From NCBI GenBank assembly GCA_001603075.1, contig LVBB01000139.1:164614-228613 (forward strand): a stretch of DNA of 64,000 nucleotides. The letters run 5' to 3'. Each line of letters opens with the position of its first letter. Position 1 is the stretch's first letter. This stretch comes from Phycisphaerales bacterium Planc_01. GTDB lineage: Bacteria; Planctomycetota; Phycisphaerae; Sedimentisphaerales; Anaerobacaceae. Under the pieces are notes generated by a model. It had not been told where the DNA came from and searched no databases. It saw nothing but the letters and a program-made list of their open reading frames with translations. Positions 9,233-17,822 of this stretch are shown in pieces. The translations under genes and the position numbers were made by a program.

Positions 9233-10600
9233 TCAACTCCCCGAAGGATCGGTATCTTCGGACGTACCCCTTCGGCGACGGACAAACACCCAGACGTAGT
9301 AGACCGGTATACCGAGAAGGATGCTGCCGACGCTCCAGAGCGACGGTGTCCTCCACTGTCGGAACGCAAACACGGCCATGAAGAGCGTGACCGACATGAA
9401 GATTGCCGGAACGACGGGGTAGCCGGGAACACGGAACGGCCTTTCCAGCTCCGGCTGCCGCACGCGCAAGACGTACACCGCACCGATGAACAGCAGCGCA
9501 AACAGCGACAAACCCACGGCAGCATACTGGTATAACCCCTGAAAATCCGTGGCGAACAGAATGATCACCGCACAGGTGCTCTGTACGAGCATCGCATGGG
9601 TGGGAACCCCGCCTCGTCGGCTCGTACGCCCGGCGATCGAGGGGAACAACCCGTCGCGAGCCATCGCATAGTACACCCTCGGGCCGGTGATGACGAACGC
9701 GCTGACTGTGGCAAGAAACGTCAATCCCAGCAAGACCGAGAAGACGTTGGTGATTCCAGGGCCAAACAGACTCGCGACAGCGAGCTGAGGCACCTGCTCG
9801 GCGTTGTCGAAACCCACATCGGACAGCGGTACAGCACAGGCGAAGACGACATTGAGGGCCAGGTACAGCACGACGACCAGACCGGTGCCGAGCAGAAGCG
9901 ATCGGGGCAGCGTTCGGGCGGGGTTCCTGACCTCGCCGGCCAGGTAGGCGGCGGCGTTCCAGCCGCTGTAGGCGAACATGACATAGAACAACTGGGTCGC
10001 CGCCGTGGCCACTCCAACCTGCGCGAACGGCCGTCCCTGCCCAAGATAGGCCAGCCGGCCCGTGCCCCGCAGCAAGGCGCCTACGACCAGTGCGAAGAAC
10101 AATCCAAGCTTGAGAATTGTGGTCAGGTTCTGCGTTCGGGCCGAATGGCGATGGCCGATAAGATTGGGTAGCGTCACGGCGAAGATGATCGCCGCCGCCG
10201 CCACCTTGAGCGTAAGGCCGGCTCCCTGACTATCGAGGCCAAACGGGGTCAGGAGATAGGATGCCGCGATGTAGCCCGCCACGGCCAACGGCGCCGAGAA
10301 GCCGACGAAGAACGAGGTCCAGCCGGACAGGAACGCCGGCATGGGGCCATAGGCCTCGCGAAGGTAAACGTACTCCCCGCCCGCATGAGGCAGGGCCGCC
10401 GCCAGTTCCGCCACGCAAAGCGCCCCGCACAGGGCCAGCAGCCCCCCCAAGGCCCAGAGCCCGAAGATGACGGGGTAATTGCCGAGCGAGGCCATCATGT
10501 AGCCCGGCGAAACCAGGATGCCCGTTCCCACCATGCTGGCGATCACAACGTAGGTCGAGGTCGATAAGCCATACCCTCGTTGCAGCTCCTGCTTCGGCAT
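9233..10600 (-). CDS. APC-family amino-acid permease
   Basis: A 455-aa integral membrane protein with about 12 hydrophobic segments. The first helix carries IASMVGTGILVSPG, the unwound TM1 substrate site of APC transporters, and AELAAALPHAGGEYVYLREA is the TM3 signature region. It should move amino acids or amines across the inner membrane by proton symport or exchange; the substrate cannot be told from sequence. An in-frame start 45 nt upstream exists, but ATG at 10600 has AGGAGG correctly placed and gives a normal N-terminus. It follows the O-methyltransferase gene on the same strand by 84 nt and may share its transcript. Confidence 0.85.
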   Translation of the reverse strand: MPKQELQRGYGLSTSTYVVIASMVGTGILVSPGYMMASLGNYPVIFGLWALGGLLALCGALCVAELAAALPHAGGEYVYLREAYGPMPAFLSGWTSFFVGFSAPLAVAGYIAASYLLTPFGLDSQGAGLTLKVAAAAIIFAVTLPNLIGHRHSARTQNLTTILKLGLFFALVVGALLRGTGRLAYLGQGRPFAQVGVATAATQLFYVMFAYSGWNAAAYLAGEVRNPARTLPRSLLLGTGLVVVLYLALNVVFACAVPLSDVGFDNAEQVPQLAVASLFGPGITNVFSVLLGLTFLATVSAFVITGPRVYYAMARDGLFPSIAGRTSRRGGVPTHAMLVQSTCAVIILFATDFQGLYQYAAVGLSLFALLFIGAVYVLRVRQPELERPFRVPGYPVVPAIFMSVTLFMAVFAFRQWRTPSLWSVGSILLGIPVYYVWVFVRRRRGTSEDTDPSGS

Positions 10601-10684
10601 TCCTGTCCTCCTGACAAAACGCTTGCTGTCCTTCTCGACCACCAAACCCTGCCCGCCCGGACCCGGATCACATGACGAACCGTC

Positions 10685-11413
10685 CTAATCCAGCGATCGC
10701 TTCTTCAGTGTAACACTGGCGCCGCCGCCGTCGCTGTAAAAAACGGTCTCCAATTCGGGGTTGGTCGTAATCGCTGTGACGTACTCAGGGTCGGCCATGC
10801 CGGGCGTGATGTTGTGCGCGACGATCAGGCCGCCGGGTCGGACCTTGGGCAGCAGCTTGTTGAGGTAATCCAGATAGCCTTCCTTGTCGGCGTCGATGAA
10901 GACCATGTCGATCGGCCCGGCCACATCGACCACCTTCTCGTGGGCATCGCCTTCGACGAGCGTGATGATGTCGTCGACGCCGGCCCGCTTGAAATTCTGC
11001 CGGGCCATTGCCGCTCGACCCGCGTCGATCTCGAACGTCGTGAGCTTGCCGCCGGTGGCCTTCAGCGCCAGGGCCTGCCAGATCCCGGAATAGCCGTTCG
11101 AGGTGCCGATCTCGACGATGTGCTTGGCGCCGATTGATTCGGCCAGCAAGCGCAGCAGGCGGCCGTCTTCGATGGGCACGTTCATGCTGCCCCCGCGCTG
11201 GTTGCGATTCATGTCGTCCAGCACATCGAGGATCTTCTGCTCGGCCGGGCCCCTGGCCGTCGGCGGTGTGCTTTCCATCGCCCGTCCGCCTGGAGGGCCG
11301 AACCCAGGGCCTCCGGGCCGGCGCCGGCCGCCCGGACCGGGCTGGGCCAGAAGCAATCCGGCTGCCATCGCCAGTGTCGCTGCCGTCAAACCGATTGTCA
11401 TTCGTCTCGACAT
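10685..11413 (-). CDS. Exported class I O-methyltransferase
   Basis: A 242-aa protein with a SAM-dependent catechol/caffeoyl-CoA-type O-methyltransferase fold: HIVEIGTSNGYSGIW is motif I, FEIDAGRAAMARQNF the adenosine region, MVFIDADKEGYLDYL the metal-binding segment and GGLIVAHNI the next strand. It begins with a typical signal peptide (TAATLAMAAGLLLAQ) and a Pro/Gly-rich linker of about 25 residues, so it appears to be exported. That is unusual for an enzyme needing S-adenosylmethionine. AAAGGAG precedes the ATG. Substrate unknown. Confidence 0.8.
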   Translation of the reverse strand: MSRRMTIGLTAATLAMAAGLLLAQPGPGGRRRPGGPGFGPPGGRAMESTPPTARGPAEQKILDVLDDMNRNQRGGSMNVPIEDGRLLRLLAESIGAKHIVEIGTSNGYSGIWQALALKATGGKLTTFEIDAGRAAMARQNFKRAGVDDIITLVEGDAHEKVVDVAGPIDMVFIDADKEGYLDYLNKLLPKVRPGGLIVAHNITPGMADPEYVTAITTNPELETVFYSDGGGASVTLKKRSLD

Positions 11414-11515
11414 GGCATCCGCTCCTTTCGAGAGAGGTTCTCCTTGGCACGGACGAGCGCCGACGCCGGCCCTCGCACCGTTTCACCTCTACAGTGGTTC
11501 CGGAGCGAGGTGGGG

Positions 11516-12406
11516 TTACTGACTCTCTTGGCGGCGCATCGCCTGGATCATCTCAGCAACCGCGCGGACGTGTGCGGGGCTTGTGCCACAGCAGCCGCCT
11601 ACGATTCGCGCGCCGGCAGCGATACACTTGGCGATTCCCTCGGCAAAAGGCCCCGGCGCCATATCGAAGACCGTCTTGTCGCCGACGAGCCGGGGTCTGC
11701 CTGCGTTGGGCTGGGCCAGGATCGGAAGATCGGTGGCGTTCCTCAACAACCCCACGACGACGGCCGTCTGGCTCGGGTCGAGGTCGCCGCAGTTGGCCCC
11801 GACGACGTCGGCGCCGGCTTCGGTCAGTTGCCTGGCGCACTGCTCGGCGGTGTCGCCCATCATGGTCCGGCCGCCCTTGTCGTCGGTCTGGAACGCGATG
11901 GAGACGATCGCTGGAAGCGACGAGACCTCCTTGCACGCGTGCAATGCGACGACCGCCTCTCGCAGGTCGTACATCGTTTCGATGAGCAAGCCGTCAATGC
12001 CCGCCTCCGCCAGAATCCTGGCCTGTTCGCGAAACGCCTCGCAGAACTGCGTCTCGGTGTACGTGCCGCAGGGCTGCAAGAGCTGGCCCGTCGCGCTCAT
12101 GTTGCCCAGTACATACTGCCCACAGCCCGCAGCCCGGTCGGCCAGTTGAACACCGGCGCGGTTGACCTCTTCGACCGATACATCCACGTTGTGCGTCTCG
12201 ATATAGATGCGATTCATGGTCAGCGTATTGGTCGTCAGGGCGTCGCAGCCGGATTGCGAGTAGGCCTGATGGATTTCAAGGACGGCATCGGGGGATTCGA
12301 GATTGGCTCGCCCCCGGCCCATGAGGCCCTTCTTGTCCAGTTCGGTGCCCATCGCGCCGTCCAGCAGGATGACGGGCTTGGTTTGCAGCAGACTCAGGAA
12401 GCCCAC
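11516..12406 (-). CDS. Homocysteine S-methyltransferase-like enzyme
   Basis: A 296-aa single-domain protein of the pterin-independent homocysteine S-methyltransferase family, a TIM barrel that transfers a methyl group to a zinc-bound thiol. LLDGAMGTEL opens the barrel. The three zinc cysteines are present: C206 in GANCGD and C272/C273 in GGCCGT. It lacks the cobalamin and pterin domains of full MetH, so it resembles MmuM or the stand-alone MetH N-terminus; the methyl donor is unknown. GTG at 12406 is chosen because AAGGA lies just before it. It lies 23 nt after the HAD hydrolase gene, so the two are very likely co-transcribed. Confidence 0.85.
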   Translation of the reverse strand: MGFLSLLQTKPVILLDGAMGTELDKKGLMGRGRANLESPDAVLEIHQAYSQSGCDALTTNTLTMNRIYIETHNVDVSVEEVNRAGVQLADRAAGCGQYVLGNMSATGQLLQPCGTYTETQFCEAFREQARILAEAGIDGLLIETMYDLREAVVALHACKEVSSLPAIVSIAFQTDDKGGRTMMGDTAEQCARQLTEAGADVVGANCGDLDPSQTAVVVGLLRNATDLPILAQPNAGRPRLVGDKTVFDMAPGPFAEGIAKCIAAGARIVGGCCGTSPAHVRAVAEMIQAMRRQESQ

Positions 12407-12429
12407 GGCAGTCCTTTCACAATGGGGGT

Positions 12430-13041
12430 CTATACGCCGTCCGAGACGCCGAGCTGTCTCAGCGCGTCCTTAACCTGATCGAGGTTGTTGTAGAGGATCG
12501 CCTTCATCCCCGCCCGGATCGCGCCGTCGACGAACAGTTGCCTGTCGTCGATGAACGCACAGCGCGACGGGGGAACGCCGAGCCTTCGCGCGGCGATCTC
12601 GTATATCTCTCGCTCCGGCTTGATCGTCCCCTCGGCGTACGAGAAGATGGCCGCATCGAACATGTCGTATCGCAACTCCAGGAAGAACTCCATCGCCGCC
12701 TGTTCCGTGTTCGACAGCAGGGCGGTCTTGTAGCCTTGCTGTCGCAGTTGTCCGGCCCAGCCAAACACCTCCGGCCGGGGCGAATAGACCGCGCGGAAGG
12801 CCTGGCCCCACAGCGAACGAACGTCCGGGACGGGCCGCTTCAGGTCGCCGCATACGCGCTGCCAGAACACCCGCTCGGGGATCAGGCCTTTCTGGAAAGG
12901 CTCGCTATGACGGTTGTGCGCTCGCTGATAGTCGGGGACGCTGATGCCCAGCGCCTCGGCGCTGTGCGCCATCAGCCCGGGCGCCGGGTTGTCGATCAGC
13001 ACCCCACCCCAGTCGAACAGGATCGCCTCGATTCGTTCCAT
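12430..13041 (-). CDS. HAD-family hydrolase
   Basis: A 203-aa haloacid dehalogenase superfamily enzyme. Motif I is ILFDWGGVL with D10 as the expected nucleophile, motif II LLSNTE, motif III lysine in GTIKPEREIYE, and motif IV FIDDRQLFVDGA. The helical cap lies between motifs I and II. Length and the DWGGV form suggest the YihX-like phosphatase subgroup acting on a small phosphorylated metabolite; the substrate cannot be read from sequence. First gene of a probable operon with the methyltransferase-like gene downstream. A possible promoter lies at 13084-13112. Confidence 0.8.
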   Translation of the reverse strand: MERIEAILFDWGGVLIDNPAPGLMAHSAEALGISVPDYQRAHNRHSEPFQKGLIPERVFWQRVCGDLKRPVPDVRSLWGQAFRAVYSPRPEVFGWAGQLRQQGYKTALLSNTEQAAMEFFLELRYDMFDAAIFSYAEGTIKPEREIYEIAARRLGVPPSRCAFIDDRQLFVDGAIRAGMKAILYNNLDQVKDALRQLGVSDGV

Positions 13042-13083
13042 GATTCACCAGCGGCATCTGTATGCAAATAGCTCTGTCTTAGG

Positions 13084-13112
13084 ACGATACGGGCCCCAGA
13101 CGCGCAGAGCAA
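13084..13112 (-). promoter_or_regulatory. Possible promoter for the HAD/methyltransferase operon
   Basis: On the minus strand TTGCTC (13107-13112), a 17-nt spacer and TATCGT (13084-13089). Both boxes are imperfect; the call rests on spacing and on the position about 40 nt upstream of the start codon. Confidence 0.4.
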
Positions 13113-13143
13113 TAGTTTTCTCCTGCTCAGCGACAGGCGATCC

Positions 13144-13173
13144 TTGTGACAATGCACCACTGGTGCGTATAAT
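13144..13173 (+). promoter_or_regulatory. Promoter of rmuC
   Basis: TTGTGA (13144-13149), an 18-nt spacer and a perfect TATAAT (13168-13173), about 35 nt before the rmuC ATG. Confidence 0.6.
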
Positions 13174-13208
13174 CGCGGGCGAACCGAGTTCAAGAGGCAG
13201 GTCCTTTC

Positions 13209-14633
13209 ATGGAATACGTCCTGATCGCCATCGCCAGTGTCCTCGTCGGCGCCGCCGGGGCGGCGTTGGCCGTCTACAGCGTAAGCCGGCGCAAGATCGG
13301 CGCGCTCGAACGGCAGCACATGGCCGAGGCCCAGGCCCGCGTCCTCGCCGAAGAACGCAGCGCCAGGCTCCCCGCGCTGGAGACGCAGATCGCCGGCTTG
13401 CAGCAGGAATGCTCGGCGCTGAAGGCGGAGCGCGCCGCCCTCCTGACCCGGCTCGAAGAACAGGAGAAGGCCGCCAAGGAAAAACTCGCCCTGCTGGACG
13501 AGGCCCGGCAGAAGCTCTCCGACGCCTTCAAGGCCCTCTCGCAGGAGGCCCTCAAGAGCAACAGCACGCAATTTCTCGAACTGGCCCGGACCAATCTCGA
13601 CAAGTACCAGGAAGGGGCGAAGAGCGAGCTGGAGAAGCGGCAGAAGGCCATCGACGAGTTGGTCAAGCCGTTGAAGGAGTCGCTGACGAAGGTGGACGAC
13701 AAGCTCGGGCTGATCGAGAAGGCCCGCGCCAGCAGCTTCGCGGCGCTGAGCGAGCAGATCAAGTCGCTGGCGACGTCCGAGGCCGATCTGAAGAAGGAGA
13801 CCGCCAACCTCGTCACGGCCCTGCGCCGGCCCGACGTGCGCGGCCGATGGGGCGAGATTCAATTGAAGCGCGTGGTCGAGATCGCCGGGATGGTGGAGTA
13901 CTGCGATTTCGTGACGCAGGAATCCGCGGCGGTCGGTGCCGGACGCATTCGTCCGGACATGATCGTACGGCTGCCGAACGAACGCATCGTGGTGGTGGAT
14001 TCGAAGACGCCGCTCGATGCCTACCTCGCGTCGATCGAGGCGGTCGATGAGGCGACGCGCAAAGAGCAGCTCAAACGCCACGCCGGACACGTGCTGACGC
14101 AGATCCAGAACCTCGGCGCCAAGGGCTATTGGGACCAGTTCAACCAGACGCCGGAATTCGTCGTGATGTTTTTGCCGGGGGAGATGTTCTTCAGCGCTGC
14201 GCTGGAACAGGAGCCGCGACTGATCGAGATGGGCGTCGACAAAAAGGTCATCCTCGCGACGCCGACCACGCTGATCGCGTTGCTTCGCGCCGTCTCCTAC
14301 GGCTGGCAGCAGCAGCGGATCGCTCAAAACGCCCAGGCCATCAGCGACCTGGGCAAAGAGTTGTACGATCGGATCCGCGTGCTGGTCGGCCACTTCGACG
14401 AGATCGGCAGGAACCTCGACCGAGCCACCGACGCCTACAACCGGACCGTCCGCTCGATGGAAAGCCGCGTCCTCGTCTCCGCGCGCAAGTTCAAGGAACT
14501 CGGCGCCGCCGGCGGCCCCGAGCTCGATGTCCCTCGCACCGTCGACACCCGCGCCCTCCAAGGCCCGCCAGCGAACGCGGCCGATTCTCCCGGCGCGACG
14601 CCCGACGTTCCGCCGGCATCGGGACCGACATAG
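13209..14633 (+). CDS. rmuC: DNA recombination protein RmuC
   Basis: A 474-aa protein with the usual RmuC build: an N-terminal membrane helix ([20 protein letters not shown]), a long coiled coil rich in Ala/Glu/Lys/Gln (about residues 30-200), then the conserved nuclease-like domain with [22 protein letters not shown]-type strands in [24 protein letters not shown] and [16 protein letters not shown]. RmuC limits recombination at short inverted repeats in E. coli; the fold is related to PD-(D/E)XK nucleases. The start follows AGAGGCAGG and a clear promoter. The C-terminal tail after about residue 440 is Pro/Ala-rich and not conserved in the family. It ends just before a strong hairpin. Confidence 0.92.
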   Translation: MEYVLIAIASVLVGAAGAALAVYSVSRRKIGALERQHMAEAQARVLAEERSARLPALETQIAGLQQECSALKAERAALLTRLEEQEKAAKEKLALLDEARQKLSDAFKALSQEALKSNSTQFLELARTNLDKYQEGAKSELEKRQKAIDELVKPLKESLTKVDDKLGLIEKARASSFAALSEQIKSLATSEADLKKETANLVTALRRPDVRGRWGEIQLKRVVEIAGMVEYCDFVTQESAAVGAGRIRPDMIVRLPNERIVVVDSKTPLDAYLASIEAVDEATRKEQLKRHAGHVLTQIQNLGAKGYWDQFNQTPEFVVMFLPGEMFFSAALEQEPRLIEMGVDKKVILATPTTLIALLRAVSYGWQQQRIAQNAQAISDLGKELYDRIRVLVGHFDEIGRNLDRATDAYNRTVRSMESRVLVSARKFKELGAAGGPELDVPRTVDTRALQGPPANAADSPGATPDVPPASGPT

Positions 14634-14676
14634 TCCGGACTGCGTGGGAGACTTCTCGGGGGCGCAAAATCGCGGA

Positions 14677-14699
14677 CCGTGGCGGAGCGACCGCCACGG
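14677..14699. terminator. Shared hairpin between convergent genes
   Basis: CCGTGGCGG (14677-14685) and CCGCCACGG (14691-14699) pair perfectly around a 5-nt loop, between the ends of rmuC and the convergent PEP-CTERM gene. A run of four T follows on the minus-strand side, so it could serve both genes. Confidence 0.55.
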
Positions 14700-14728
14700 C
14701 CCGTCCTTCCAAGGTAGGGGGGGTCACT

Positions 14729-15406
14729 TTATTTGTCTCGGCGCTTCCGCGCCAGGGCCAGGCCACCGAAGGCGAGCAGAGCGACGGTTGTGGGCTCGGG
14801 AACCGACATGGCCCCGCTGAATCCGCCGCTGCCGATGTAGCCGCCGTTGAGCATCTGGGCGAAGCTGTAGTAGCCCGGGCCACTTCCACCTTGAAGCGAT
14901 AGCTCAAAATCGAGCGAGGGTAGTTGCAGATTTTCGAGGATGGCCAGCGCTGCCGATCCCAGCGCTGCGCCTTCGTGCGTGATGAAGAGGTTGGTGATGT
15001 CCACCTGGAACTGCGTGAACCCGCCGGCCACCGTACCCATGGTGACCAGGTCGCCTCGGCTCACGGTACCGGTCAGATAGGTGACGCTGTTGTCGGCGCT
15101 CTTGATGACGATCTCCGCACTGCCCAAGGGCGTCAGTGTATACGGTGAATCCGGCATGCCCGTGACCTCGAAGGTCGGCAAGTAGACGCGGGCGCCGACC
15201 AGGGCGTCGTAGTTGCTGCTCAGGCCCGAGTTGATGATGATGTCCTGGTCGAAACTCAGCACGCCGGCGCCGTTGTAATACCATTCCCCTGCCCCGGTCG
15301 GCGCCGGGCTGAACTCCATCACCTGTTGCGGCGGAATGGTACCGGCGAACACGGGCGCCGCTACGAGCAGGGCGAGCAGGGCGATTGGCGTCACAGATGC
15401 GTTCAT
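14729..15406 (-). CDS. PEP-CTERM anchored exported protein
   Basis: A 225-aa protein with a signal peptide (IALLALLVAAPVFAG) and a classic PEP-CTERM tail: VPEPTTVALLAFGGLALARKRR, that is, PEP motif, hydrophobic helix and basic end. The tail is recognised by exosortase and the protein goes to the cell surface, often linked to exopolysaccharide. The body is predicted beta-rich with no recognised domain. Its ATG overlaps the stop of the upstream PEP-CTERM gene by 4 nt (ATGA) and has GGAGGAG before it, so the two are translationally coupled. Confidence 0.85.
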   Translation of the reverse strand: MNASVTPIALLALLVAAPVFAGTIPPQQVMEFSPAPTGAGEWYYNGAGVLSFDQDIIINSGLSSNYDALVGARVYLPTFEVTGMPDSPYTLTPLGSAEIVIKSADNSVTYLTGTVSRGDLVTMGTVAGGFTQFQVDITNLFITHEGAALGSAALAILENLQLPSLDFELSLQGGSGPGYYSFAQMLNGGYIGSGGFSGAMSVPEPTTVALLAFGGLALARKRRDK

Positions 15407-16203
15407 CGTCTCTCCTCCGGTCGTGTCGCGTCAGGACATGATTGTTCCCACCGGATCGTCCTGCGTCGGCGGCCGAGCAGGCCAACCGTTCCACCGAGCC
15501 CGAGCAGGATAAGCGTCGCCGGCTCCGGCACCTCGATCAGGAAGTTCTGGTTGCCATTGCGTGTGATGACGAGCAGATCCGCCTTCGCACCACCACCGGT
15601 CAGTTCGTGCAACCACTTGTTGGCGGTCTCCACGTCCAGATTGGTGGCGCGGAACCCGCCATAGCCAGGCGTGCCGTCGACGGTGACATCCCAACCGGCG
15701 GGCGTGTCCGGCAGCTTCTCATAGATGATCTCCCAGACGGCCGCCGCGAAGATCGCCGCCATGCTGTTCTGCTGCTCGGTGTACGAGCCGCCGCTGGCCC
15801 AGGCGGGATCGTAATGCTTGGCCCACAGCTCGCGGAGATAGTTGCCTTTGTCGGTGCCGAGGATCTCCCCGGTGTAGCTGTTGTATACGTCGTCGGGCAT
15901 GCCCACGTTGTACGTCACGGTGCTGCCGGGCGGCGGTTCGGGCAGTTCGATGCAGAATCCCGGAATCAGGCCGTTGGACCAGGTGTCGCCGATCCCGGTG
16001 CTGCTGGTCTTGTGGAGCATGTACACGCCGGCGGCCACGACGTCTCCGGCGTACCCGGCGCCCCAGAACGTAATGCTGTCGTAGGCGCCGTAGCCATCGT
16101 GGACGACATCCACCGTGTCGGCCCGAAGCGACGGTGCCGCCGAGACAAGCACGGCGAAAACCAGCATCGCCGGGAGCCGTCTTGATGCGTTCACGTGTTG
16201 CAT
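15403..16203 (-). CDS. PEP-CTERM anchored exported protein
   Basis: A 266-aa protein with a signal peptide ending about APSLRA and a C-terminal VPEPATLILLGLGGTVGLLGRRRR tail, the PEP-CTERM sorting signal, followed by an unusually long hydrophilic extension of about 20 residues. Middle motifs (GFCIELPEPPPGSTVTYNV; WAKHYDPAW; AAIFAAAVWEIIYE) resemble PEP-CTERM proteins whose body has a thioester-like GFC/Q pattern, but I cannot name the domain with certainty. Frame opens at 16227; the ATG at 16203 with a G-rich ribosome site is preferred. First gene of the pair, behind a 330-nt leader. Confidence 0.82.
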   Translation of the reverse strand: MQHVNASRRLPAMLVFAVLVSAAPSLRADTVDVVHDGYGAYDSITFWGAGYAGDVVAAGVYMLHKTSSTGIGDTWSNGLIPGFCIELPEPPPGSTVTYNVGMPDDVYNSYTGEILGTDKGNYLRELWAKHYDPAWASGGSYTEQQNSMAAIFAAAVWEIIYEKLPDTPAGWDVTVDGTPGYGGFRATNLDVETANKWLHELTGGGAKADLLVITRNGNQNFLIEVPEPATLILLGLGGTVGLLGRRRRTIRWEQSCPDATRPEERR

Positions 16204-16541
16204 GTCACCCCACCCCCAGGCGCCCACACGGTCCGCTCGACGCAGCAGCAGTCGCAGGCACCGACGTTTGTTCTCGATCTGGCTCGTTCGCAGGCCTGAT
16301 GGCGTGTCACGGTCGGGGAATCGTCACTGGCGGTCGAATCGAACCGACAGCGTTGACGTTGAATGTGGGACCTGCGCCTGTGGCATCGGTCCTGCAACCC
16401 CCCGGTCGCAGACGGCTCTGCGAATGAACGCAGGCCATCAGACGAAACTGCCAAACCTACCTACCTTGAGTGCCCATGAAGGAAAGCGATGAGCACCCCC
16501 CATTTCGAATGGATCGCTCCGTGGAACGATCTACAGGGCTT
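16204..16541 (-). other. Long leader of the PEP-CTERM pair
   Basis: About 330 nt between the promoter at 16542-16570 and the ATG at 16203, with no gene. On the minus strand it begins with a hairpin (GATCG...CGATC) directly followed by CCATTCGAAATGG, itself an inverted repeat, and later has two related GGCCTGCG segments. It may fold into a regulatory RNA; no known riboswitch class was recognised. Confidence 0.4.
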
Positions 16542-16570
16542 AGTCTACCGGATTCCAGACCCAATGTCAA
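16542..16570 (-). promoter_or_regulatory. Sigma70 promoter for the PEP-CTERM pair
   Basis: On the minus strand a perfect TTGACA (16565-16570), a 17-nt spacer and TAGACT (16542-16547). Predicted start near 16535. Confidence 0.65.
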
Positions 16571-17191
16571 GAGAATTGGGCCGAATCGGGCGGCCGGGGT
16601 CCACTTTTCGGCAGGCGTGTCCCCCTCGGGGCCGCCAGGGCGACGATTATCGGCCCGGCCCTGGATTTTTCCTTGCCAGCCCCGCCTGTGGTGGGTGCAG
16701 GCGGCCTGTTCCATCACCGGACCTGCAAGGACAGACCGGACTCCATGCGAAGCACCCATTGGCGTCACAGTCAACAACCTCGCCCCAGGGCAGGAATCAT
16801 TGTGGATAACGTGTGGACAACTCGCGTTCGGAAGCATCGGTCCTCGTCCACAAACGGCTCGTCCCAGCAACTGGCGTACCCACAGGAGGACGATTCGGAC
16901 CTTCCGCAGGGAAGCGCCTCCCGAGTTGTACCCTAAACATTTATTTGACAGTAGATTACAGACAGGAGATTTCGTCTGTGTCAGGGGGGCTTCTGCAGGC
17001 TTGCCCCAAAGACCCTCTCTTATCAGGGATTTGTTCGACCAGGGAAACCTCCATGACTCATGTGCCTTTAGGTGGATAAACCGTAGAAAAGTCCGTTGGA
17101 ATGCTCTGCGGCGATCCGAAAGACGCGGCTCCGCCGGCCCCCTGCGACCGGGAGCCGAGGAGAGTTCACTGGCGTCGCGACCAGCCCGGCG
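16571..17191. other. Gene-free region with DnaA-box-like 9-mers
   Basis: No frame here has a credible protein or ribosome site. TGTGGATAA at 16801-16809 is a perfect DnaA box (reverse of TTATCCACA). Close relatives follow: TGTGGACAA (16812-16820), TCGTCCACA (16844-16852) and GGTGGATAA (17071-17079). An AT-rich patch lies at 16930-16957. This could be a replication-origin or DnaA-titration site, or chance; the neighbouring genes are not the usual oriC genes. Confidence 0.3.
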
Positions 17192-17197
17192 TATAAT
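17192..17197 (+). promoter_or_regulatory. TATAAT -10 box for the small lipoprotein gene
   Basis: A perfect TATAAT about 50 nt before the ATG at 17246. No good -35 hexamer stands at 16-18 nt, so this may be a weak or activated promoter. Confidence 0.4.
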
Positions 17198-17245
17198 GGC
17201 AGAGAATGTCGGCGGTGACACGACAGCATCGCACTGGAGATTCCT

Positions 17246-17776
17246 ATGGTGGGCGTGGGAAATCGAGTCGTGTTGGTTCTCATTCTGGTGGTCTTGCTGT
17301 GCCCGGGCTGCTCGCGCCAGACGAGGGCGCCGGCAAGGCGAGTGGATCATCGGGTTTGGACCGCCCCCGATTGGGGCCCCCAGACCCAGGGCCTGCAGTG
17401 CCGACTGCGCCCCACCAGGCGGCTCTGGCAGAGCGGCGAGACGCCGACCTTCAAGCTGGACCTCCGCAATCAGAGCGGGCGTCGGTTTGCGTTCGACGCC
17501 TGCGAGCCGATCTGGCCCGATCGCGTCGCGGTCGACGGCCGCTGGCATCACCGACGTCGAGACGAAATCCGTCCGGCGAAGATCCGCCTGCTGGCCCCGG
17601 GCGTCGAACTGGCCGAGTTGGAGCTGGTCCTCCCTGCGACGATGGGATTGCCGCTGGCCCCGGGCCGTCATACGATCCAGATCGCACTGCACCTCGAAGA
17701 CCTCACGGTGCTGAGCAACCCGGTGGGCATCGAGATCGCCGATCCGCCGGCGCCAGACGCGGCCGGCGAGCGATAG
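17246..17776 (+). CDS. Small lipoprotein of unknown function
   Basis: A 176-aa protein with an N-terminal hydrophobic stretch (VVLVLILVVLLCPGC) ending in a lipobox-like PGC, so probably a lipoprotein with Cys22 as anchor. The body looks like a single beta-sandwich: TPTFKLDLRNQSGRRFAFDA, a PxxL turn and LAPGRHTIQIALHLEDL, reminiscent of exported Ig-like domains with a conserved NxSG turn. No enzyme motif was seen. It is the only plus-strand gene between two minus-strand operons. Confidence 0.65.
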   Translation: MVGVGNRVVLVLILVVLLCPGCSRQTRAPARRVDHRVWTAPDWGPQTQGLQCRLRPTRRLWQSGETPTFKLDLRNQSGRRFAFDACEPIWPDRVAVDGRWHHRRRDEIRPAKIRLLAPGVELAELELVLPATMGLPLAPGRHTIQIALHLEDLTVLSNPVGIEIADPPAPDAAGER

Positions 17777-17822
17777 TGGCACGGGGTTTCCGTCGAGGCA
17801 GGCCCCGGAATCCATCTTGCGA

